This document shows positions 1 to 5,357 of a stretch of 5,357 nucleotides of DNA, one piece after another. The position numbers were made by a program, and so were the translations under genes. Origin of the DNA: Flavobacteriaceae bacterium (GTDB lineage Bacteria > Bacteroidota > Bacteroidia > Flavobacteriales > Flavobacteriaceae); the NCBI GenBank assembly GCA_020435885.1, contig JAGQYU010000284.1, positions 1 through 5,357 on the forward strand, written 5' to 3'. The notes beneath the pieces are model-generated. The model worked only from the letters and a program-made list of their open reading frames with translations. It was not told the origin of the DNA and made no database searches. Numbering within the stretch: position 1 is the first letter of the stretch; every line of letters starts with the position of its first letter.

Positions 1-1112
1 TTGGTACATCTGCTGAAAATATTTCTCCAAAAGGAAAAGTAATCAATGCTGAAGGAAAACATGTGTACCCGGGGTTCATAATGCCCAACTCAACCTTGGG
101 ACTTGGTGAAGTAGATGCCGTTAAGGCCTCTATTGATGACAGTGATACCGGGGAGATGATTCCACACGTAAGAAGTTTGATAGCATATAATGCTGAATCT
201 AGAGTAGTTGAAAGCCTACGTCCAAATGGTGTTTTACTTGCTCAGATAACTCCAAGAGGTAATTTGATTTCAGGAACCTCATCAGTTGTGCAATTAGATG
301 CTTGGAACTGGGAAGATGCTGCCGTTAAAGTAGATGATGGCATACATATAAATTGGCCAAATACCTTTAGAAGGGGAAGATGGTGGATGGGAGAAGACAG
401 GGGTTATACCCCCAATAAAGAGTACACAGAAACTATTGATAAATTAAAAGATTTTATGCTGCAGGCAAAAGCCTATGCCAACGGAAATAAAGAAGTTAGA
501 AACTTACCTTATGAAGCCACATTAGGCTTATTTAATGGTTCTAAAAAATTATATGTACATGCTAACGATGTTAGGGAAATTACAGACGCCGTTGAATTTT
601 CCAAAGATATGGGTATAAAAAACATGGTTATTGTTGGTGGTAGTGAAGCTTACAAAGCTATGGATGTATTAAAGAAAAATAATATAGCAGTACTGGCACA
701 AAGGACTCATAGCTTACCATCTAATACTGATACTGACTATGATATGCCGTATAAGCTACCAAAAATACTCACAGATAATGGTATTTTAGTGGCTTTGGAA
801 AATAGTGGAGATATGGAACGTATGAATAGCCGAAATCTTCCGTTCTACGCCGGGCAAGTTGTTGGGCAAGGCATGGATAAAGAGCAGGCTTTACAATTAA
901 TTACGCTAAATGCTGCTAAAATTTTAGGAATTGATAAAGAATACGGCTCATTAGAAACCGGTAAAAGTGCTACACTTTTTATTAGTGAAGGAGATGCTTT
1001 AGATATGAAAACTAATATATTAACACATGCTTTTATTGACGGTAGGGAAATTAGTTTAGAAACGCATCAAACAGTTTTATATAAACGCTATATGGACAAG
1101 TATTCTAAATAG
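1..1112 (+). CDS. Amidohydrolase-superfamily protein, 3' part, metal site degenerate
   Basis: The reading frame is open from base 3 at the left edge to a TAG at 1110-1112 (369 codons seen), so the true start lies outside; a GTG at 63 is internal. The visible start of the fold is the VYPGFI strand (fragment residues 21-26), which in amidohydrolases precedes the metal-binding HxH. Other landmarks are a GTSSVVQLDAWNWED block (91-105), VHAND (185-189), a late ITLNAAKILGID helix (300-311) and the GSLETGKSATLFI return to the small beta-sandwich (315-327). The last two are typical of imidazolonepropionase-like enzymes. The HxH is replaced by N29-S-T31, and the usual late Asp lies in a region reading VALENSGDMERM, so most metal ligands seem lost; H186 may be one survivor. 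Such proteins occur in Bacteroidota, often next to a catalytically intact paralogue, and are usually secreted (family knowledge). The missing 5' part would hold the signal peptide and the first sandwich strands. Substrate is unknown. It could be a non-catalytic partner or a divergent enzyme. Confidence 0.85.
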   Translation, partial: GTSAENISPKGKVINAEGKHVYPGFIMPNSTLGLGEVDAVKASIDDSDTGEMIPHVRSLIAYNAESRVVESLRPNGVLLAQITPRGNLISGTSSVVQLDAWNWEDAAVKVDDGIHINWPNTFRRGRWWMGEDRGYTPNKEYTETIDKLKDFMLQAKAYANGNKEVRNLPYEATLGLFNGSKKLYVHANDVREITDAVEFSKDMGIKNMVIVGGSEAYKAMDVLKKNNIAVLAQRTHSLPSNTDTDYDMPYKLPKILTDNGILVALENSGDMERMNSRNLPFYAGQVVGQGMDKEQALQLITLNAAKILGIDKEYGSLETGKSATLFISEGDALDMKTNILTHAFIDGREISLETHQTVLYKRYMDKYSK

Positions 1113-1136
1113 ATATTCTGTTAATTAAATACTTCA

Positions 1137-1170
1137 AAAAGCTCCCAAATTGAGAGCTTTTGTTATTTTT
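1137..1170 (+). terminator. Intrinsic terminator after the amidohydrolase gene
   Basis: A perfect 8-bp inverted repeat, AAAAGCTC (1137-1144) and GAGCTTTT (1154-1161), encloses a 9-nt loop and is followed by the T-rich tract TGTTATTTTT. It starts 24 nt after the amidohydrolase stop codon. The A-run on the left arm would also give a U-tract on the reverse transcript, so it could act in both directions, although no reverse-strand gene is seen here. It separates the amidohydrolase unit from the operon that follows. Confidence 0.85.
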
Positions 1171-1171
1171 G
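1164..1171 (+). promoter_or_regulatory. Possible Bacteroidota -7 element for the methyltransferase operon
   Basis: TATTTTTG matches the Bacteroidota -7 consensus TAnnTTTG exactly and would start transcription about 10 nt before the GTG at 1187. No TTTG -33 element lies at the usual spacing of about 19 nt; that position is inside the terminator hairpin and reads GCTC. Because the element overlaps the terminator's T-tract, the match may be accidental. Some promoter is still expected here, since the terminator just upstream should block most read-through. Confidence 0.25.
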
Positions 1172-1186
1172 ACAAACTTTATACGC

Positions 1187-1984
1187 GTGTACAAAGAAAT
1201 TACCAGCATACAAAATTCTTCAATTAAAGAAGTTCTATCGCTACAAGAAAAATCGAGAGAACGTAGAAAATCAGGAAGGTTTGTTATTGAAGGTATAAGA
1301 GAAATATCTTTAGCAGTTAAAGGCAATTACACCATCCAAAAAATACTGTTTTGCCCTGATATTTTACATGATAGAACTTTTCTAAGTGGTTTTGAAAAAT
1401 CTGTTGAAATCATCCATATCCACAAAGAAGTTTATCAAAAAATTGCACATAGAGGATCAACAGAAGGTATTGTAGCAATTACACAATCAAAAAACTTGGC
1501 TCTTACTGATATTCAATTTAAAAAAGAAAATCCATTAGTATTAGTAGCCGAAGCTCCTGAAAAACCAGGCAATATCGGAGCTCTATTAAGAACCGCAGAT
1601 GCAGCCAATGTAGATGCCGTGTTGATTGCCAACCCTAAAACGGACATGTTCAACCCCAACATCATACGTTCAAGTGTGGGGTGTTTATTCACTACTCAAA
1701 TAGCAACAGGAAGTACATCAGAGATTATCACTTTCTTAAAAGAAAAAAATATTGCCATGTACTGCGCCGCTCTTACAGCTTCTAAAAATTATCATTCTAT
1801 TGATTTTCTTAAATCTTGTGCTATTGTAGTAGGCACAGAAGCGACCGGTTTAAGTGACGAGTGGCTACAAAATTCAACGCAGAACATTATTATCCCCATG
1901 CAAGGGCAAATTGATTCATTAAATGTATCGGTTTCTGCAGCAATTCTTATTTTTGAAGCTAAAAGGCAGCGTAATTTTAACTAA
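1187..1984 (+). CDS. TrmH/SpoU-family RNA 2'-O-methyltransferase
   Basis: A 265-aa protein (from GTG 1187) that should transfer a methyl group from S-adenosylmethionine to a ribose 2'-OH in rRNA or tRNA. Residues 1 to about 100 form the L30e-like substrate-binding domain (RRKSGRFVIEGIREI, then HRGSTEGIVAI at 88-98). The SPOUT knot domain follows with all three family motifs: motif 1 NIGALLRTA (129-137, with Asn129 and Arg135), motif 2 VVGTEATGLS (214-223), and motif 3 IPMQGQIDSLNVSVSAA (236-252, with Asn246). No ATG exists before the conserved N-terminus: the frame is closed by a TGA at 1151-1153, and the only candidates are TTG 1160, TTG 1169 and GTG 1187. GTG 1187 is chosen because VYKEITSIQN matches how these proteins usually begin, and because the TTG sites lie in the terminator tail. 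It is the first gene of a compact operon, 2 nt before the lipoprotein gene. The exact target cannot be read from sequence; RlmB-like 23S rRNA guanosine methylation is one option. Confidence 0.92.
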   Translation: MYKEITSIQNSSIKEVLSLQEKSRERRKSGRFVIEGIREISLAVKGNYTIQKILFCPDILHDRTFLSGFEKSVEIIHIHKEVYQKIAHRGSTEGIVAITQSKNLALTDIQFKKENPLVLVAEAPEKPGNIGALLRTADAANVDAVLIANPKTDMFNPNIIRSSVGCLFTTQIATGSTSEIITFLKEKNIAMYCAALTASKNYHSIDFLKSCAIVVGTEATGLSDEWLQNSTQNIIIPMQGQIDSLNVSVSAAILIFEAKRQRNFN

Positions 1985-1986
1985 GA

Positions 1987-2445
1987 ATGAAAAAACTTTG
2001 GTTTGTAAGCATTATTGTAATATCACTTCTAACTGTAAGTTGTGGTAGCTCTAAAAGACTTGCATATAATGATGTTTCAACAAAACTAGATACTCAATTC
2101 AGCATATACAAAGGCACTCCATACAAATATGGCGGCACTACTAAAGCAGGTTTTGACTGCTCTGGGTATGTGCTGACAGTGTACGAAGGTGCTTTTAGCA
2201 TGCCTTTGCCGCGCTCTACCGAAGCCATGATGAAGGAAGGCAAAAAAGTTGCTAAAAGTAAACTAAAACCCGGTGATCTGGTATTTTTTAGACCTACCAG
2301 AAGATACAAACATGTAGGTATTTATATGGGCAATAATTTATTTATGCACAGTTCTACTTCTAGCGGAGTTATAAAATCTAACATCAATAATCCTTACTGG
2401 AAAAAGAAATATAAATTTGCCAAGAGAATATTAAAAGTTAAGTAA
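1987..2445 (+). CDS. NlpC/P60 (C40) family lipoprotein, peptidoglycan endopeptidase
   Basis: A 152-aa protein with a lipoprotein signal peptide (MKK, a hydrophobic stretch over residues 4-17, lipobox LLTVSC with Cys19), followed at once by the catalytic domain. The domain shows TPYKYGGTTKAGFDCSGYV with nucleophile Cys58, LKPGDLVFF (93-101), KHVGIYMG with His109, and FMHSS with His121. This is a complete Cys-His-His set spaced as in MepS/Spr-type enzymes. Such enzymes cut the stem-peptide crosslinks or stem peptides of peptidoglycan in the periplasm and help wall growth. CGSSKR after the lipid anchor lacks the acidic residues of the Bacteroidota surface-export signal, so I infer that it faces the periplasm. 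It starts 2 nt after the methyltransferase stop, and its stop directly abuts the protease ATG, so translational coupling is likely. It is a minimal, single-domain enzyme with no SH3 or LysM binding module, much like MepS. Confidence 0.93.
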   Translation: MKKLWFVSIIVISLLTVSCGSSKRLAYNDVSTKLDTQFSIYKGTPYKYGGTTKAGFDCSGYVLTVYEGAFSMPLPRSTEAMMKEGKKVAKSKLKPGDLVFFRPTRRYKHVGIYMGNNLFMHSSTSSGVIKSNINNPYWKKKYKFAKRILKVK

Positions 2446-3684
2446 ATGACCTCACAATTACTATTTTATGTAATTATTGCAATAATCATCATTAATTACT
2501 TGATAGATAAATTATTAGATTATCTAAATGCTCAACATTTTAATGATGCTGTTCCACCTTTATTAGAAGATGTTTACAATAAAGAGGAATATCAAAAATC
2601 AAAAAAATACAAAAAGGAAAATTACAAATTCTCAACACTGGTTTCTACATTTTCTATCATAATAACACTCGCTTTTTTCCTTTTTGATGGATTTGCTTTT
2701 GTTGATAAAATTGCCAGAAATCTTAGCAATAACGAGATCATTATTTCATTGATCTTTTTCGGTATCATCATGATTGGAAGTGATCTGTTGACCTTACCAT
2801 TTTCATACTATCAAAATTTTGTGATTGAAAAAAAATACGGTTTTAATAAATCAACCAAAAAATTATTCTTTATAGATAAGGTAAAAGGATGGCTATTGAT
2901 GATTGTTTTAGGAGGTGCAATTTTAACAACCATAATGTGGTTCTATCAATTAACTGGAAAAAACTTTTGGATATACGCTTGGGCTTTGGTTGCAGTATTC
3001 TCCATATTTATGACCATGTTCTACTCTACGCTCGTCGTACCATTGTTCAATAAGCAAACATTATTGGAAGATGGAGAACTAAAGACCGAACTTGAAAAAT
3101 TTGCTAAAAAAGTAGGTTTTAGCCTTGATAAAATATTTGTGATTGATGGTTCTAAGCGTTCTACCAAAGCAAATGCCTACTTTACAGGTTTCGGAAAAAA
3201 GAAAAGAATCGTATTATATGATACACTGATAAACGATTTAGAAACCGATGAAATAGTTGCTGTATTGGCTCATGAAATTGGTCATTATAAAAAGAACCAT
3301 GTTATTTTTAATATGATAGCTTCTATTCTCCTTACAGGGTTAACACTCTACATTTTATCATTTTTTATCGATAGTAAACTATTAGCAAATGCGCTAGCTG
3401 TAGAACAACCAAGTTTTCATATTGGCTTGATAGCCTTCGGAATTTTATACACACCTATCTCTGAAATTACAGGTTTGGTAATGAATTATTTCTCCAGAAT
3501 GTTTGAATATCAGGCTGATAATTATGCGAAAAATTATTTTGATGCTAAAGCTCTCATCACTTCATTAAAAAAACTGTCAAAGAACAGTTTAAGCAATTTA
3601 ACACCACATAAAACATATGTTTTTATGCACTATTCACATCCTACTTTGTTACAAAGGGTACAAAATTTGTTATCAGCATCATAG
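2446..3684 (+). CDS. M48-family membrane metalloprotease (Ste24/CAAX-type)
   Basis: A 412-aa inner-membrane zinc protease of the Ste24 (M48A) type. The zinc motif HEIGH lies at 276-280 (His276, Glu277, His280) and the third ligand, Glu354, is in FEYQADNYA. Other family marks are GSKRSTKANAYFTGFG (235-250) before the active site and SHPTLLQRV (397-405) near the end. About seven hydrophobic segments are visible (about 5-24, 62-82, 97-118, 148-168, 173-199, 285-308 and 324-346), the number expected for Ste24, and the length is normal for the family. In eukaryotes the enzyme trims prenylated CAAX proteins; bacteria lack that pathway, so a role in membrane-protein quality control is an inference. 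The ATG follows the lipoprotein TAA with no gap and no clear Shine-Dalgarno site, which fits coupled translation. It is probably the last gene of the three-gene run, although no terminator follows, so transcription may continue into the RelA/SpoT gene. Confidence 0.94.
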   Translation: MTSQLLFYVIIAIIIINYLIDKLLDYLNAQHFNDAVPPLLEDVYNKEEYQKSKKYKKENYKFSTLVSTFSIIITLAFFLFDGFAFVDKIARNLSNNEIIISLIFFGIIMIGSDLLTLPFSYYQNFVIEKKYGFNKSTKKLFFIDKVKGWLLMIVLGGAILTTIMWFYQLTGKNFWIYAWALVAVFSIFMTMFYSTLVVPLFNKQTLLEDGELKTELEKFAKKVGFSLDKIFVIDGSKRSTKANAYFTGFGKKKRIVLYDTLINDLETDEIVAVLAHEIGHYKKNHVIFNMIASILLTGLTLYILSFFIDSKLLANALAVEQPSFHIGLIAFGILYTPISEITGLVMNYFSRMFEYQADNYAKNYFDAKALITSLKKLSKNSLSNLTPHKTYVFMHYSHPTLLQRVQNLLSAS

Positions 3685-3688
3685 AAGT

Positions 3689-3719
3689 TTTGTCATAAAA
3701 AATCTTTGTATTATTTTTA
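3689..3719 (+). promoter_or_regulatory. Candidate Bacteroidota-type promoter for the RelA/SpoT gene
   Basis: TTTG at 3689-3692 and TATTTTTA at 3712-3719 are separated by exactly 19 nt. This fits the Bacteroidota primary-sigma consensus TTTG / about 19 nt / TAnnTTTG, with a single mismatch (final A for G). Transcription would start at about 3723-3727, almost on the ATG at 3724, giving a leaderless or nearly leaderless message. The gap is only 39 nt and very AT-rich, so a chance match is quite possible. Confidence 0.35.
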
Positions 3720-3723
3720 AGCG

Positions 3724-5357
3724 ATGACTTACGTTGCAACCATAGAAGATGAAAATAAAGAGATAGCTAGGCGCTATAAAGACATGCTTAGCGTCACATA
3801 TCAAACACTTTCTAAAGAAGATAAAGATAACATTAGAAAAGCGTTTGATGTGGCATTGGATGCTCACAAAAATCAGCGAAGAAAAACAGGCGAACCTTAC
3901 ATTTACCATCCTATTGCTGTTGCTAAAATTGTTGCTAATGAAATAGGTTTAGGGGCTACATCCATTATGTGTGCTTTATTGCATGACGTGGTTGAAGATT
4001 CCCCTGATTATACTTTTGATGATATAGAGCGTCTTTTTGGTGAAACCGTTGCAAAAATTGTTAGCGGATTAACAAAAATCTCTAAACTCAATAAAGAACA
4101 AGACGCTTCTATACAAGCCGAAAACTTTAGAAAAATGCTACTTACGTTGAATGATGATGTAAGGGTTATTTTAATAAAGATTGCCGATAGGCTCCACAAT
4201 ATGCAAACAATGGATTCAATGCCTCAGGATAAACAAGTTAAAATTGCATCCGAAACATTGTATATCTATGCTCCGCTGGCGCACCGACTAGGTCTTTATA
4301 ATATCAAAACAGAACTGGAAGATCTTGGTCTAAAATATACTGAACCAGATGTTTACAATGATATATTCCGCAAAATAAAGGAAAGTAAAGAACAACAAAA
4401 TAAATATATTGAGCAGTTCTCTAATGTTATTAAAAGTTCCTTAGATAAGGAAAATATTGAGTATATCATTAAAGGCCGACCAAAATCTATCTATTCAATT
4501 AGAAGGAAGATGCTAAATCAAGGAGTTTCTTTTGATGAAGTTTATGATAAGTTCGCCATTAGAATTATTTATAATTCTGACCTTTCACAAGAAAAGTTCA
4601 ATGCATGGAAAATATATTCTATTGTAACTGACCATTTTAGTCCCAACCCAATACGTATGAGGGATTGGATAACTCAACCAAAATCAACAGGTTATGAATC
4701 TTTACACATAACTGTTATGGGGCCTAAAGGCAGATGGGTTGAAGTACAAATACGTTCGCTTAGAATGGATGAAATTGCAGAAAAAGGCTATGCAGCACAT
4801 TTTAAATATAAACACGGAAACGAAAAAGAAAGCGGCTTAGAAAATTGGTTGAATAAACTAAAAGATACATTGGAAAATCCCGATGCTAATGCCGTTGATT
4901 TTGTAGAGCAGTTTAAACTGAATCTTTATTCTAAAGAAATTTATGTCTTCACACCAAATGGTGACCTAAAATCGTTGCCAAAAGGTGCTACTCCTCTCGA
5001 TTTTGCTTTTGCCATACATACGGAAGTGGGAATGAAATGTAGAGGAGCCAAAGTAAACGGAAAATTGGTTCCATTGAGTTATGAACTCAATAGTGGCGAT
5101 CAGGTCGAAATCATTACTTCAAACACACAAAAACCTAAGTTAAGTTGGCTGGATATTGTTCAAACTGCCAGAGCAAAATCACGTATCAAAACCGCACTGA
5201 AAGAAGAACAGAATGCTATTGCTGATGAAGGTAAGGAAGTACTCTCACGGAAGTTGCGCCATCTAAAAGTCCCCTTTAATGAAAAGACTGTAAATGAACT
5301 TGTTAGCCATTTTAAATTAAAGACAAGCTTAGATCTTTTTTATCGGTTTGGTAATGG
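3724..5357 (+). CDS. rsh: RelA/SpoT homolog, bifunctional (p)ppGpp synthetase/hydrolase, 3' end cut off
   Basis: The frame is open from ATG 3724 to the right edge (544 codons plus 2 bases). The family usually runs to about 730-750 residues, so the C-terminal end with its regulatory ACT domain is missing. The N-terminal HD hydrolase domain keeps its manganese and catalytic residues: His62 (YHPIAVAK), His87-Asp88 and Glu91-Asp92 (LLHDVVEDS), and Asp155 (KIADRLHNM). The synthetase domain shows KGRPKSIYSIRRKM (250-263), YDKFAIRI with Asp275, RMRDWITQPKSTGYESLH (311-328) including Tyr324, and EVQIRS (340-345) with Glu340. A TGS domain follows (about 404-465, KEIYVFTPNGDLKSLPKGAT), then the start of the helical region. 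I therefore expect both synthesis and breakdown of (p)ppGpp, the stringent-response alarmone, with ribosome-linked control through the C-terminal half. ATG 3724 is chosen because it gives the family-like N-terminus ENKEIARRYK; ATG 3784 would remove 20 residues but keep the HD domain. No Shine-Dalgarno sequence is seen. The family symbol rsh is used since rel and spoT are both applied. Confidence 0.95.
   Translation, partial: MTYVATIEDENKEIARRYKDMLSVTYQTLSKEDKDNIRKAFDVALDAHKNQRRKTGEPYIYHPIAVAKIVANEIGLGATSIMCALLHDVVEDSPDYTFDDIERLFGETVAKIVSGLTKISKLNKEQDASIQAENFRKMLLTLNDDVRVILIKIADRLHNMQTMDSMPQDKQVKIASETLYIYAPLAHRLGLYNIKTELEDLGLKYTEPDVYNDIFRKIKESKEQQNKYIEQFSNVIKSSLDKENIEYIIKGRPKSIYSIRRKMLNQGVSFDEVYDKFAIRIIYNSDLSQEKFNAWKIYSIVTDHFSPNPIRMRDWITQPKSTGYESLHITVMGPKGRWVEVQIRSLRMDEIAEKGYAAHFKYKHGNEKESGLENWLNKLKDTLENPDANAVDFVEQFKLNLYSKEIYVFTPNGDLKSLPKGATPLDFAFAIHTEVGMKCRGAKVNGKLVPLSYELNSGDQVEIITSNTQKPKLSWLDIVQTARAKSRIKTALKEEQNAIADEGKEVLSRKLRHLKVPFNEKTVNELVSHFKLKTSLDLFYRFGN

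Noticed and set aside
63..65. GTG at 63 as the start of the amidohydrolase gene
   Set aside because: The frame is open to the left edge, and VYPGFI is an internal conserved strand of the fold that is preceded by family-like residues (KGKVINAEGKH).
1169..1174. TTGACA, identical to the E. coli sigma-70 -35 box
   Set aside because: No TATAAT-like box lies about 17 nt downstream, the gene start at 1187 would fall inside the promoter, and Bacteroidota use a different consensus.
1105..1326. Reverse-strand open frame of 73 codons
   Set aside because: It runs across the terminator and overlaps the start of the well-supported methyltransferase; the translation shows no recognisable family.
2094..2309. 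Reverse-strand open frame of 71 codons
   Set aside because: It lies wholly inside the NlpC/P60 gene, whose catalytic motifs are intact; it is a chance frame.
3697..3718. A-run and T-run after the protease gene as a terminator hairpin
   Set aside because: The possible stem is only A-T pairs, with no G-C core, so it would be too weak; the runs are better explained as an AT-rich intergenic tract or promoter.
3679..3909. Reverse-strand open frame of 76 codons over the start of the RelA/SpoT gene
   Set aside because: It is antisense to the conserved N-terminus and HD domain start, is rich in Phe, Ile and Cys as expected for the antisense of AT-rich coding DNA, and has no domain.
4008..4199. Reverse-strand open frame of 63 codons
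   Set aside because: It is wholly antisense to the HD hydrolase domain of the RelA/SpoT gene, with no sign of its own function.

Overview
The window is AT-rich chromosomal DNA carrying five genes, all on the + strand and nearly back to back. The organism is most likely a member of the Bacteroidota, probably Flavobacteriaceae. The reasons are the style of the proteins (a tandem-type degenerate amidohydrolase with a GTSSVVQLDAWNWED block, a Ste24-type M48 protease, and a RelA/SpoT protein with an RMRDWI motif), the lack of strong Shine-Dalgarno sequences, and AT-rich gaps with TTTG and TAnnTTTG-like promoter elements. This assignment rests on recalled family features, not on a search.

Layout: (1) bases 1-1112 hold the 3' part of an amidohydrolase-superfamily gene that begins before the window. 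Its metal-binding residues are largely replaced. (2) Bases 1137-1170 hold a clean intrinsic terminator that ends this unit. (3) Bases 1187-3684 hold a tight three-gene run: a TrmH/SpoU-family RNA 2'-O-methyltransferase with an unavoidable non-ATG start, then after 2 nt a small NlpC/P60 lipoprotein peptidase, then after 0 nt a seven-helix M48 (Ste24/CAAX-type) membrane metalloprotease. (4) A 39-nt gap holds a candidate Bacteroidota-type promoter. (5) From 3724 past the right edge lies a RelA/SpoT homolog with intact hydrolase residues and synthetase and TGS regions. It is cut off before its C-terminal regulatory end.

The methyltransferase, cell-wall peptidase and membrane protease look like one transcription unit with translational coupling. 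Together they would serve RNA modification and envelope maintenance. The (p)ppGpp enzyme follows on the same strand and may be read through from this operon, driven from its own promoter, or both. There are no tRNA or rRNA genes, mobile elements, CRISPR arrays, long repeats or defence genes in the window, and no gap without a gene exceeds 75 bases. I see a largely ordinary housekeeping region. The features most worth a second look are the degenerate amidohydrolase, the terminator/start overlap before the methyltransferase, and the possibly leaderless start of the RelA/SpoT gene.
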